A stretch of 64,000 bases of DNA, from NCBI RefSeq assembly GCF_001719165.1, contig NZ_CP017057.1, positions 1,426,001 through 1,490,000 of the forward strand, in the 5' to 3' direction. Positions 1 to 11,351 of this stretch are shown piece after piece (position 1 is the first letter of the stretch; every line of letters starts with the position of its first letter). Position numbers and translations under genes: made by a program. The stretch comes from Erythrobacter litoralis (GTDB lineage Bacteria > Pseudomonadota > Alphaproteobacteria > Sphingomonadales > Sphingomonadaceae). The notes under the pieces were generated by a model. It was not told the DNA's origin, did not search any database, and saw only the letters and a program-made list of their open reading frames with translations.

Positions 1-1
1 G

Positions 2-928
2 GCGGCGCGCAAGCTCGACCGGATCGCCGAGGAACACCCGCTGCTGGCCGAGGCGCTGGCCGCGCTCGACCGGGCGGTGATCGAGGCGGGGGAGGCGGAG
101 GAAACGCTCGAACGCGCGGCCGAGGCGCTGGTGCATGACCCTGCCGCGCTCGAGGCGGCGGAGACGCGCCTGTTCGACCTGCGCGCGCTCGCCCGCAAGC
201 ACCGCTGCGAGGTCGATGAACTGCCCGCACTGATGGAGGAAATGCGCCGCAAGCTCGCCGCGATCGAGGGCGGGGAGGCGGAACTGGGCGCGCTCGAACG
301 CGCCGCGACAGAGGCGCGCGCGGCTTACCTCGCAGCGGCCGATGCGGCGCACGAGGCGCGCGCCAAGGCGGCGGCGCGGCTCGACAAGGCGGTGGCGGCC
401 GAGCTAGCGCCGTTGAAACTCGACGCGGCGCGGTTCAGGACGGCGATCACCGGCCTGCCGGAGGACAAGTGGGGCGCGCTGGGCCGCGACGCGGTCGAAT
501 TCCTGATCGCCACCAATCCCGGCGCCGATTTCGCGCCGCTCGCCAAGATCGCGAGCGGCGGCGAATTGTCGCGCTTCATCCTCGCGCTGAAAGTGGCGCT
601 GGCGGAAAAGGGCGGGGCGGCGACGATCATCTTCGACGAAATCGACCGCGGCGTGGGCGGCGCAGTGGCGAGCGCCATCGGCGAACGGCTGGCGCGGCTG
701 GCCAGCGATGAGGGGCAGCTTCTGGCGGTGACCCACTCGCCCCAAGTCGCGGCGCGCGGGGGCCAGCACTACCTCATTGCCAAGGCGTCGTCCGGCACGG
801 TGACGAAGACGAGCGTGGTGCTGCTCGGCGCTGAAGGGCGGCAGGAGGAGATCGCGCGGATGCTTTCCGGGGCGGAGGTCACGCCGGAGGCAAGGGCGCA
901 GGCGGATCGGCTGCTGGAGGGGGTGTGA
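2..928 (+). CDS. recN: DNA repair protein RecN, C-terminal part (5' end outside window)
   Basis: The frame is open from base 2 to the stop at 926-928, so the start lies upstream of the window. RecN is an SMC-like ATPase in recombinational repair of double-strand breaks. Visible are a coiled-coil stretch rich in Ala, Glu and Arg, then the C-terminal ABC ATPase half: the signature motif ASGGELSRF, Walker B IIFDEIDRGVGG and the switch histidine in LAVTHSPQVA. About 308 codons are present; full RecN is about 550 residues. The stop overlaps the ATG of the next gene (TGATG), suggesting coupling. Confidence 0.93.
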   Translation, partial: AARKLDRIAEEHPLLAEALAALDRAVIEAGEAEETLERAAEALVHDPAALEAAETRLFDLRALARKHRCEVDELPALMEEMRRKLAAIEGGEAELGALERAATEARAAYLAAADAAHEARAKAAARLDKAVAAELAPLKLDAARFRTAITGLPEDKWGALGRDAVEFLIATNPGADFAPLAKIASGGELSRFILALKVALAEKGGAATIIFDEIDRGVGGAVASAIGERLARLASDEGQLLAVTHSPQVAARGGQHYLIAKASSGTVTKTSVVLLGAEGRQEEIARMLSGAEVTPEARAQADRLLEGV

Positions 929-1446
929 TGGACAAGACATCGGTCGTCGGCCTAACCGCAATTGCCGGATTTGTGGCGGGAGGCGTTTGGCTCTCCGCCC
1001 TGCTGGACCGCAGCCCCGATCCGACCGAGCCGGTCGCCGCAGCGATCAAGGCGGATTTTTCCGAATATATCCCCTATCTGAAGGATCCAGTCAGAAGGGC
1101 GGAAGCCGGGATCGACAAGGCCGCGATTTGTATCCAGACCGAAGAATTGCTCGATTACCCAATCCTCGCGGATCGGCTCGCGGACAGTTTCCTACACCCG
1201 ATACCGGTTGCGGATTGCACCAGCAAAACCGTCGAAGGCGATTTCGGGATGTTCACCGCGCTGACCTACTGGTTCGACAAGGACGGCGCGGAGGCTGGGA
1301 AGATCGACGTAGTTGCGGTCCGTTGCCCAACGCCCTCGCGCTGCTTCGTCGATATCGACCACCGAGGCGGCGGCAATCGTTACGAGGCGATACGTTCAGA
1401 TGGCAGATGGATGGCGAAATGGCACAAGATGCGCTGGGTGGTCTGA
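928..1446 (+). CDS. Small membrane-anchored protein of unknown function
   Basis: 172 residues if started at the ATG overlapping the recN stop; a GTG one codon upstream (925) is equally in frame. Residues about 5-26 form one hydrophobic segment (GLTAIAGFVAGGVWLSALL), so the protein is probably anchored in the inner membrane with a periplasmic body. The body has four cysteines, two in RCPTPSRC, which could form disulfides. I do not recognise a family. Local G+C is somewhat lower than in recN and ligA on either side. Confidence 0.7.
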   Translation: MDKTSVVGLTAIAGFVAGGVWLSALLDRSPDPTEPVAAAIKADFSEYIPYLKDPVRRAEAGIDKAAICIQTEELLDYPILADRLADSFLHPIPVADCTSKTVEGDFGMFTALTYWFDKDGAEAGKIDVVAVRCPTPSRCFVDIDHRGGGNRYEAIRSDGRWMAKWHKMRWVV

Positions 1447-1493
1447 ATGACAAGAAAGAAGGATCGGAGCGCTCGTCCGGCCGCCTTCATTGA

Positions 1494-4137
<2,644 letters not shown>

Positions 4138-4141
<4 letters not shown>

Positions 4142-4809
4142 TCGTTGGGCATGATGTAGATTTCGCGCACCGCTGCCGTCTTCGGCTGCTCGAGCGCATA
4201 GACCACCGCGTTCGCCACGTCCTCGGGCTGGATCTTGGTCGGCATCTCGTCGTCGAAGAAATCGGTGTTGACCATGCCCGGCGCGATCACCGTGCAGCGT
4301 CCGCCCCATTCGCGCATTTCCTCGGCAAGGTTCTCGCCGAAACCGTGGACGAACCACTTGGTCGCCGAATACACCGAGCCCTTCATGTTGTCGCGCCCGG
4401 CCTTGGACCCGGTGACGAGGAAATGGCCCTTGGTCTTTCTCAGGTGCGGGATCGCCTCGTGCGCAGCATAGAGCACGGCGAGCACGTTGATGTGGATCAT
4501 CTTGTGCCAGTCCTCGGGATCGCCGTTTTCGATGCCGGGCTGCTTCGCGCCGGTGCCCGCATTGGCATAGACCGCATCGATTCCGCCGAAATGCTCCGCC
4601 GTTTTCGCGAGCGCATCCCTGATCGCGTCGCGGTCCGTCGCGTCGCAGGGCAGCGCGAGAGCATGCTCGCCGATTTCGTCCGCGAGTTTTCCCAGCTTGT
4701 CTTCGGAGCGCGCGACCAGCGCGACGTTCCAGCCTGCCTTTGCCGCCGCACGCGCGGTTGCCGCGCCGATACCGGAGGAAGCTCCGGTGATGAGAAGGGT
4801 TCGGGTCAT
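4138..4809 (-). CDS. SDR family NAD(P)-dependent oxidoreductase (YdfG-like)
   Basis: 223 residues, classical short-chain dehydrogenase. The NAD(P) motif TGASSGIG is at residues 8-15, the NAG motif follows, and the catalytic Tyr/Lys appear in YSATK. The 223-residue length and the EMREWGGRCTVIAPGMV segment resemble YdfG-type dehydrogenases acting on 3-hydroxy acids or serine; the substrate cannot be read from sequence. ATG at 4809 is the first plausible start. The about 200 bases upstream (4810-5013) contain no gene I can support. Confidence 0.88.
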
Positions 4810-5013
4810 GCGAATGTCTCCCTATCGTTTTGTGTTGGTTCCTTGCCTTTCAAGCGAGCGGGACCGGGCGCGGTTCCGGCGGAGAGATTTTCGCACCGGT
4901 GTCGAATCCGGCCGGGCAGGCGCGTCTTCGGGCGAGGACGGGGCGCGGATGATCCCGGTCCCGCCGCGCGCCGGGCGGCCATGGCTCGTGCGAGGCCGCG
5001 CCGGGTTCACGCC

Positions 5014-5679
5014 CTAGCTTTCAGGCACCCACTTCATCACCCCGCCGGAAAGCGGCGTCCACCAGCCCGTGCGAATGCCCGCCTGCGCGAGCCGGTCGCT
5101 GGTCCACTGGTTGCAGGTCCGCCCGAGATGGTAGGTGCCGCGCGCGGAATAGAACACGTCGTGTCGCGCATATCCCGCAAAGCTTCGTGCATCCGGTGCG
5201 AGATCGGAGGCGATATTCGCGGCGAGCGCGCGATATTGTTCAGGGCTGATGCGCAGGCGCCGGAAGTTTTCAGAAGGGGCGGGGCGGACATACCAGGAGA
5301 CATGGATCAGGCCTTCGCCTCCGGTGATTGCACCCAGCGCATTGCCGAGCTCGAAATCGGCCCAGGTCGGGGTTTCGAGAAAGAAGGTGCGCTCGCCCCA
5401 GCTCACCGCGACATGGGTGTAGGGGCGCGCGCTGGCAGTGATGTCCGCGGGCGGGAAATGCGCGCGCCAGTCATGCCCCTCGGCAAGGATCGGCATGACG
5501 ATTTCGGTGTGGACACCGTTGTCGCCGACCATGATCGTGACACCGGTTCCGGGCTCTTGCCAGTGCGCATTGCGCGGGATCGAAGAGCCGATCCATGCCG
5601 TAAGCCCGAAGAGGACGGGCAGGGCGACAAGGGCGAGCGCGGCCCGCAGCAGCCAGCGGCGCAGGTCCCTAGCGGCCAC
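5014..5679 (-). CDS. DUF2459 (TIGR02117) family membrane-anchored protein
   Basis: 221 residues from a GTG at 5679 that overlaps the end of prmA; the frame stays open further upstream, but that part lies inside prmA and reads like shadow sequence. One N-terminal transmembrane helix (about residues 10-32) precedes a soluble domain containing NGVHTEIVMP, VSWGERTFF and TCNQWTSDRL. These match DUF2459, a family of unknown function once noted near urease genes. The conserved His and Cys suggest a papain/NlpC-like fold (inference). Last gene of the SDR-prmA-DUF2459 minus-strand run. Confidence 0.82.
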   Translation of the reverse strand: MAARDLRRWLLRAALALVALPVLFGLTAWIGSSIPRNAHWQEPGTGVTIMVGDNGVHTEIVMPILAEGHDWRAHFPPADITASARPYTHVAVSWGERTFFLETPTWADFELGNALGAITGGEGLIHVSWYVRPAPSENFRRLRISPEQYRALAANIASDLAPDARSFAGYARHDVFYSARGTYHLGRTCNQWTSDRLAQAGIRTGWWTPLSGGVMKWVPES

Positions 5680-6613
5680 GGCGCTTGCGCAGCCACAGGA
5701 TCGCCCAGTCGCCGCGCTGGATGCGGGCGACGAGGTGGAATCCCGTGCGGCGATAGGCGCGGCGCACTGCGGTCTCCTGCTCGCCTGCAAGAAGCCCCGC
5801 CAGCAGCACGCTTGCGCCCGGCGCCGTGTGGCGCGCGAAATCGGGGGCGAGTTCGACGAGCGGGCCGGCAAGGATATTGGCGATCAGCAGATCGTAGCGC
5901 GCATTCACGCGCAGCAATTCGTGATCCATCCCCTCGGCGACGACGAAGGCCATCTGGCCGGGTCTGGGGCCCAGCGCGATACGGTTGAGCGCGGCGTTCT
6001 CGGCCACGACCCCGGCGCAGACCTCGTCGATGTCAGAAGCCGTGGCATGGGCGAGTGGCCACAGCCGCAGCGCGGCAAAGCCGAGCAGCCCGGTCCCCGT
6101 GCCGATATCGGCGATCCGCCGCGCGACGACGCCGCGCGCCTTCATCTCGCCCAGCATTTCGAGGCAGCCCGCCGTGGTGCGGTGCTGGCCGGTGCCGAAG
6201 GCCTGGCTTGCCGGGATGACGAAATCGATCGCATCCGGATCTGTGGGAAATTCGGGTGTGTGGACGTGAAACCGTCCGGCGCGGATCGGCTGGACGTTCT
6301 GCTGCGAGAGCGTCAGCCAATCCTGCGCGGGCAGGCGCTCGACCGCGATCTCGGGCGGATTATCGGCAAAGAGGCCCGCCAGCGCCGCTTCCTGTTCGGC
6401 GCCCGGCTCGCGCGGATACCAGCCTTCGAGCACCCAGTCCTCGGGCCGGTCCTCGGCCAGTTCGCGGCCCGCAATGACCAGTTCGGCGTCCCATTCGTCG
6501 ATCATGTCATGGGCAAGCAGCGCCTGCTGCACCGCGCGCTTTCCGGCATGGGCGGTGAGCTTCCAGGTCTCGCCGGAGGCGGCGTCAGCGGACAAAGCTC
6601 GCCCCGTTCGCAT
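5669..6613 (-). CDS. prmA: Ribosomal protein L11 methyltransferase PrmA
   Basis: SAM-dependent methylation of ribosomal protein L11. The C-terminal class I methyltransferase domain shows ASQAFGTGQHRTT, DIGTGTGLLGFAAL (motif I) and the diagnostic ANILAGPLVELAPDF. N-terminal substrate-recognition domain is about residues 15-130. Length 314 with the ATG at 6613; a TTG at 6595 would give 308 residues. Either start overlaps the end of the upstream SDR gene (6585), and the 3' end overlaps the DUF2459 gene by 11 bases, so these three genes look like one operon. Confidence 0.93.
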   Translation of the reverse strand: MRTGRALSADAASGETWKLTAHAGKRAVQQALLAHDMIDEWDAELVIAGRELAEDRPEDWVLEGWYPREPGAEQEAALAGLFADNPPEIAVERLPAQDWLTLSQQNVQPIRAGRFHVHTPEFPTDPDAIDFVIPASQAFGTGQHRTTAGCLEMLGEMKARGVVARRIADIGTGTGLLGFAALRLWPLAHATASDIDEVCAGVVAENAALNRIALGPRPGQMAFVVAEGMDHELLRVNARYDLLIANILAGPLVELAPDFARHTAPGASVLLAGLLAGEQETAVRRAYRRTGFHLVARIQRGDWAILWLRKRRGR

Positions 6614-7322
6614 CGATCACCGCGCCCGTCATGCTGGCAGGCGCGTCGAGTGCGCAGAAGGCGGCGATGGACGCGATCTCCTCCGGCTCGGCCACGCGGC
6701 CGAGCGGGATGTCGGCAAGCAGGCCCGGACCGCCCCGGCTTTCGAGATAGTCGCCTGCCATGCTCGTATCGGTGAAGCCGGGCGTGATCGCGTAGCTAAG
6801 CACGCCCATGTTCGCATAGGCGCGCGCGATCGTCTTGTGCATCGCGACCATCCCGCCCTTGGCCGCGGCATAGTGCCAGTGCGTAGGGGAATCGCCGCGA
6901 TAGGCGGCCCGGCTGGCGACATGGACCAGCCGCCCGCGCACCCCGTCCTCCCCCGCATCGCCATCGAGCCAGTGGAGCACGGCGAGCCGCGACAGCTGCG
7001 CCGCCGCGGTCAGGTTGATGCGCAGCGTGTCCTCCCACGCATCGAGCCATTCGATATCGGAACGCTCCAGCCGCGAAGCCTCGAACAGTCCGGCATTGTT
7101 GACCAGCGCATCGATCCGCCCGCCGCCCGCTTCGAGCGCTTGCTCCCAGAGCATTTGCGGCGCGGCAGGATCGGTGAAGTCGGCGGCGATCTCGATGCCG
7201 CCTTCATCGCCGGCTCTGCCGCGCGTCGAATGGCCGATCACCGTGACCCCGCGCGCCGCCAGCGATTGCCGCGTCGCCGCGCCTATACCCCGGCTCGAAC
7301 CCGTAACAAGAATGACACTCAT
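6585..7322 (-). CDS. SDR family oxidoreductase
   Basis: 245 residues from ATG 7322 (MSVILVTGSSRGIG), which puts the dinucleotide motif at the very N terminus as usual. NNAG motif, YAAAK active site (Tyr/Lys) and the C-terminal ITPGFTDTSMAG and TGAVIDANGA segments are typical of classical SDRs of the FabG-like branch. Substrate unknown. First gene of the minus-strand run with prmA; divergent from sdhC, with about 90 bases between them to hold both promoters. Confidence 0.88.
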   Translation of the reverse strand: MSVILVTGSSRGIGAATRQSLAARGVTVIGHSTRGRAGDEGGIEIAADFTDPAAPQMLWEQALEAGGGRIDALVNNAGLFEASRLERSDIEWLDAWEDTLRINLTAAAQLSRLAVLHWLDGDAGEDGVRGRLVHVASRAAYRGDSPTHWHYAAAKGGMVAMHKTIARAYANMGVLSYAITPGFTDTSMAGDYLESRGGPGLLADIPLGRVAEPEEIASIAAFCALDAPASMTGAVIDANGASFVR

Positions 7323-7412
7323 GCAATCCCCTATCCCGAAATTTGCAAGCGCTGTCGAGCGCTGGCCGCTTGCCACAAGGCACAGCATCGTTAAGTGAGA
7401 GCCGGGATATCA

Positions 7413-7820
7413 ATGCGAGCACGAATGACCATGAGCCAAAGACCGCTTTCTCCGCATCTCCAGATCTGGCGGTGGGGACCGCACATGCTGGTTTCGATCC
7501 TGCACCGGGTGACGGGATCGGCCATGGCGCTGGTCGGCCTGCCGCTGCTGGCCTGGTTCCTGGGTGCGCTAGCAAGCGGGCCGGAAGCCTATGCGACCTT
7601 TGCCGGGATCATGGGCACGCTGCCGGGCTATGTCGTGCTGTTCGGCCTTTCCTGGGCTTTCTTCAACCACATGATGAGCGGCCTCAGGCATTTCGTGCTC
7701 GATATCGGGGCGGGCTACGATCTTGACGTGAACCGTTTCTGGTCAGTCGCCTCGCCCATCATCGCCGCGGCGCTGACGATCGCGCTGTGGTCCTGGCTGC
7801 TGCTGGCGAAGGGGATCTGA
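7413..7820 (+). CDS. sdhC: Succinate dehydrogenase cytochrome b556 subunit SdhC
   Basis: Membrane subunit of complex II that helps bind haem b and ubiquinone. Three transmembrane helices. The family signature RPLSPHLQIW and HRVTGSAMA (quinone-site Ser and Arg) are near the N terminus, and the haem-ligand His is in SGLRHFVLD. In-frame ATGs at 7413, 7425 and 7431 compete; 7431 gives MSQRPLSPH, closest to the usual family start, while a GTG at 7395 is also open. No strong ribosome site decides it. Followed after 3 bases by sdhD. Confidence 0.93.
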   Translation: MRARMTMSQRPLSPHLQIWRWGPHMLVSILHRVTGSAMALVGLPLLAWFLGALASGPEAYATFAGIMGTLPGYVVLFGLSWAFFNHMMSGLRHFVLDIGAGYDLDVNRFWSVASPIIAAALTIALWSWLLLAKGI

Positions 7821-7823
7821 ACA

Positions 7824-8210
7824 ATGGGTAACGGTACCTCGATCGGCCGCGTTCGCGGCCTCGGCCCCAGCCACGAAGGCGCGCATCACTGGCTGCTGCA
7901 GCGGACCACGGCGGCGGGCAATCTCATCGTCATGACCTGGCTGCTGGCAAGTTTCCTGATGCTGCCAGATTTCGGCTATGCCAGCGTATCGACCTGGCTC
8001 GCCCAACCGATCGCGGCGGTGCCGATGGCGCTGCTCGCGATCAGCCTGTTCTGGCACGCCCGGCTCGGCCTGCAGGTCGTGATCGAGGACTATATCCACG
8101 AACCCGGGTCCAAATTCGCGCTCATCACGGCGCTCAATCTCGCGGCAATCGGCGGCGCGGCATTCGCCATCTTCAGCGTCGCAACCCTCGCATTCGGAGC
8201 ACAAGGTTAA
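7824..8210 (+). CDS. sdhD: Succinate dehydrogenase membrane anchor subunit SdhD
   Basis: 128 residues, three hydrophobic helices. The N-terminal [16 protein letters not shown] and the [13 protein letters not shown] motif (haem-ligand His, quinone-site Asp-Tyr) identify alphaproteobacterial SdhD. It forms the membrane domain of complex II with SdhC. Its TAA stop shares one base with the sdhA ATG (TAATG), so sdhD and sdhA are probably translationally coupled. Confidence 0.94.
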   Translation: MGNGTSIGRVRGLGPSHEGAHHWLLQRTTAAGNLIVMTWLLASFLMLPDFGYASVSTWLAQPIAAVPMALLAISLFWHARLGLQVVIEDYIHEPGSKFALITALNLAAIGGAAFAIFSVATLAFGAQG

Positions 8211-10063
8211 TGGCAAGCGCACCCGCCAACGATGCAGGCCCTTCGCTGAAGGGTTCGTACAAGATCATCGACCATTCCTATGACGTGGTTGTCGTGGGCG
8301 CGGGCGGCAGCGGCCTGCGCGCGACCATGGGTTCGGCCGAAGCTGGCCTTCGCACCGCCAACATCTCCAAGGTTTTCCCGACGCGCTCGCACACCGTTGC
8401 CGCGCAGGGCGGGATTGCGGCGAGCCTCGGCAACAACACGCCCGACCACTGGACCTGGCACATGTACGACACCGTCAAGGGGTCGGACTGGCTGGGCGAT
8501 CAGGACGCGATCGAATATCTCGCCCGCGAGGCTCCGCAGGCGGTCTATGAACTCGAACATGCAGGCGTGCCCTTCAGCCGCAACGAGGACGGGACGATCT
8601 ACCAGCGGCCCTTCGGCGGGCACATGCAGAACATGGGCGAAGGCCCGCCCGTGCAGCGCACCTGCGCGGCCGCCGACCGCACGGGGCACGCAATGCTCCA
8701 CGCGCTTTACCAGCAGAGCCTCAAATACGACGCCGATTTCTTCATCGAATATTTCGCGCTCGACCTCATCATGGCCGATGTCGACGGCGAGAAGAAGTGC
8801 GTCGGCGTGATGGCGATGTGCCTCGACGACGGGACCATCCACCGTTTCCGCGCGCAGAGCGTGGTGCTGGCGACCGGCGGCTATGGCCGGTGCTATTTCA
8901 CCGCCACCTCCGCCCACACCTGCACCGGCGATGGCGGCGGCATGGTGCTGCGCGCAGGCCTGCCGCTGCAGGACATGGAATTCGTCCAGTTCCACCCGAC
9001 CGGCATCTACGGCGCGGGCGTCCTCATCACCGAAGGCGCGCGCGGGGAGGGCGGATACCTCACCAATTCCGAGGGCGAGCGGTTCATGGAACGCTATGCC
9101 CCGTCGGCAAAGGACCTCGCCTCGCGCGATGTCGTCAGCCGCTCGATGGCGCTCGAAATGCGCGAAGGGCGCGGCGTCGGGCCGGATGGCGATCACATCT
9201 ACCTCCACCTCGACCACATCGATCCCAAGGTGCTGGCCGAGCGCCTGCCGGGCATCACCGAAAGCGGCAAGATCTTCGCCGGCGTCGACCTGACCCGCGA
9301 ACCGCTGCCCGTGACACCGACCGTGCATTACAACATGGGCGGCATCCCGTGTAACTATCACGGACAGGTCGTCACCCTCGGCCCGGACGGGAACCCGGAT
9401 ACGGTCGTCCCCGGCCTCTATGCCGTGGGCGAAGCGGCCTGCGTTTCGGTCCACGGGGCGAACCGTCTCGGCTCGAACTCGCTCATTGACCTCGTCGTGT
9501 TCGGCCGTGCGACCGGCATCCACCTCAGGGAGAACCTGAAAGCCGGTGCGAGCCAGCCCGAACTGCCGACCGACAGCGCCGATTTCGCGCTCACCCGGCT
9601 CGACCATTTCCGCTATGCCGAAGGCGGCTCGCCCACCGCGGCAATCCGCGCCGACATGCAGAAGGCGATGCAGCAGCACGCCGCCGTGTTCCGCGATCAG
9701 AAACTGATGGACGAGGGCGTGAAGAAGCTCGCCGAACAGAACAAGCGGATGGAGGACATCAACGTCTCCGACAAGTCGCTGATCTGGAACTCGGACCTGA
9801 TCGAGACGCTCGAACTCGACAACCTGATGGCGCAGGCGAACGTGACCATGGCGAGCGCGGCCAACCGCAAGGAAAGCCGCGGCGCCCACGCGCACGAGGA
9901 CTATCCGGAGCGCAACGACAAGGAATGGATGAAGCACACCATCGCCTGGTTCGACGGCTGGGGCGGGCGCGGGTCGAACATCCGCATCGATTACCGCCCG
10001 GTCCACGAATACACGCTGACCGAGGACGCGACCTATATCGAGCCCAAGGCGCGGGTTTACTGA
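8210..10063 (+). CDS. sdhA: Succinate dehydrogenase flavoprotein subunit SdhA
   Basis: 617 residues, full length for the family (about 600). N-terminal Rossmann motif [12 protein letters not shown], the FAD-attachment His in [10 protein letters not shown], the substrate-binding HPTGIYGAG segment and the [10 protein letters not shown] motif are all present. Oxidises succinate to fumarate in the TCA cycle and feeds the quinone pool through complex II. The gene that normally follows, sdhB (iron-sulphur subunit), is not present downstream in this window. Confidence 0.97.
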   Translation: MASAPANDAGPSLKGSYKIIDHSYDVVVVGAGGSGLRATMGSAEAGLRTANISKVFPTRSHTVAAQGGIAASLGNNTPDHWTWHMYDTVKGSDWLGDQDAIEYLAREAPQAVYELEHAGVPFSRNEDGTIYQRPFGGHMQNMGEGPPVQRTCAAADRTGHAMLHALYQQSLKYDADFFIEYFALDLIMADVDGEKKCVGVMAMCLDDGTIHRFRAQSVVLATGGYGRCYFTATSAHTCTGDGGGMVLRAGLPLQDMEFVQFHPTGIYGAGVLITEGARGEGGYLTNSEGERFMERYAPSAKDLASRDVVSRSMALEMREGRGVGPDGDHIYLHLDHIDPKVLAERLPGITESGKIFAGVDLTREPLPVTPTVHYNMGGIPCNYHGQVVTLGPDGNPDTVVPGLYAVGEAACVSVHGANRLGSNSLIDLVVFGRATGIHLRENLKAGASQPELPTDSADFALTRLDHFRYAEGGSPTAAIRADMQKAMQQHAAVFRDQKLMDEGVKKLAEQNKRMEDINVSDKSLIWNSDLIETLELDNLMAQANVTMASAANRKESRGAHAHEDYPERNDKEWMKHTIAWFDGWGGRGSNIRIDYRPVHEYTLTEDATYIEPKARVY

Positions 10064-10088
10064 GATAGGGGAGGTCATCCTTCCCAAG

Positions 10089-10196
10089 TTGGCCGGTTAT
10101 GCCCTGCTGGCGACCTTGGCCGCAGGGATAATCGCCTTTTCTGCGACCAGAATCTCGGATCGATTTTACCGCTTAGGCTTGATCGCGTCGGCATAA
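10089..10196 (+). CDS. Possible small membrane peptide downstream of sdhA
   Basis: A 35-codon frame starting at TTG, with open sequence continuing upstream to an ATC at 10077 just behind a strong purine tract (GGGGAGG, 10068-10074). It encodes one hydrophobic stretch (GYALLATLAAGIIAFSA) followed by a short polar tail. It occupies the place where sdhB would be expected. It may be a real micro-protein, or a remnant of a gene lost when sdhB was separated from sdhCDA. No conventional ATG start is present, so confidence is low. Confidence 0.25.
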   Translation: MAGYALLATLAAGIIAFSATRISDRFYRLGLIASA

Positions 10197-10328
10197 CGGC
10201 GCGGGGAGAGGTTGTCGGCCACAGCTTCTTCACCTGCCGAGGCGGCGATGACAGTTGACCGCCGCGCGCCCAACGACGCGATGCTTGGCGCTTGACCCTT
10301 CTGCGACCAAAGGGCAGCTTGCTCCTCC

Positions 10329-11351
10329 ATGAAGCGGGGCGCGATCACGGTGGGGGTGTGGGCAAGCCTGCTTGCGCTGGCCGCGCCGTCTGCCGCCAAC
10401 CCCAACCAGCCCCCGCCGCACACCGCTCCCTTTCCCGATCTCTCGACCGGCAAGGACCGAAACGAAGCGCGCGCCAGCTTCGATCTGGGGCCGCACATGC
10501 AGCGCGGGATCAGCGTCGCTCAAGTGCTCGAACAGCGCGAGCGGCTCGATGCGGCGCTGGGAGCGCTCCAGCCGCAAAGGCGCGGCATTCTCGATGCCTA
10601 TGTTGTCACCGTTGCTCTCGACAGCGACCCGGTCTTCGCCCGCGAGGCGCGCGAGGCGGGACGGGTGCTCGAACGGCGCTATGGCGCGAAGGGGCGTACG
10701 CTGGTGCTCGCCGGGCCAGATGGCGCACGCGACGACCGGCCGCATGGCTCGATTCGCGCGCTCGTCCTTGTGCTTGCCCGCATTGCCGAGCTGATGGACC
10801 GCAACGAGGACGCGCTCGTCCTTTATACCACCAGCCACGGTGCGCCTTTCGGCCTGACCTATCATTACGGCGATACCGGCTACGGCATCCTCAGCCCGGC
10901 GCGGCTGAAGGCCGTGCTCGGGGAGCTCGGGATCGAACGGCGCGTGCTGATCGTCTCGGCCTGCTATTCCGGCATCTTCATCCCCGAACTGGCCAGCCCC
11001 GACAGCGCGATCATGACCGCGGCGGCAGGCAACCGCACCAGTTTCGGCTGCGAGGCGGACAATGACTGGACCTTCTACGGCGATGCGATGATCAACCGCG
11101 CGCTGCGCAAACCCCTGCCGCTCGCCGAGGCAGCGCAGGAGGCGAACCGCACGATCGCCGGGTGGGAGGCGAACCTGCGCCTGTTCGCCTCGCTGCCGCA
11201 ATTCAGCATTGGCGACGGGGCGAAGGCGTGGCTTGCCGAACTCGAGGCGAACCTGCCCGCGACGGCGGGCGAGCCGGTCGGGCGCTCCACCTTCGAAGCC
11301 GCGAAGGCGAAGCTCGCTAGTCAGCCTGCTCCGCCGGCCGCACGTCGATGA
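10329..11351 (+). CDS. Secreted C13 (legumain/caspase-like) family peptidase
   Basis: 340 residues with an N-terminal signal peptide (residues 1-23, cleavage near PSAANP). The catalytic dyad of clan CD is clear: His170 in LYTTSHGAP and Cys212 in LIVSACYSG, each after a hydrophobic strand, as in C13 legumains and caspase-like proteins. Probably a periplasmic or lipid-modified cysteine peptidase; its substrate is unknown. The 3' end overlaps the convergent phytase-like/cyclophilin gene by 35 bases. No good ribosome site is seen before ATG 10329. Confidence 0.85.
   Translation: MKRGAITVGVWASLLALAAPSAANPNQPPPHTAPFPDLSTGKDRNEARASFDLGPHMQRGISVAQVLEQRERLDAALGALQPQRRGILDAYVVTVALDSDPVFAREAREAGRVLERRYGAKGRTLVLAGPDGARDDRPHGSIRALVLVLARIAELMDRNEDALVLYTTSHGAPFGLTYHYGDTGYGILSPARLKAVLGELGIERRVLIVSACYSGIFIPELASPDSAIMTAAAGNRTSFGCEADNDWTFYGDAMINRALRKPLPLAEAAQEANRTIAGWEANLRLFASLPQFSIGDGAKAWLAELEANLPATAGEPVGRSTFEAAKAKLASQPAPPAARR

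Noticed and set aside
4810..5013. Possible small gene in the gap upstream of the SDR gene
   Set aside because: Short frames on both strands lack ribosome sites and are Arg/Gly/Pro-rich like other shadow frames.
8207..10087. 626-codon open frame on the minus strand opposite sdhA
   Set aside because: It is an antisense shadow of sdhA. At this G+C content stop codons are rare, and the translation is His/Arg/Ala-rich without family motifs.
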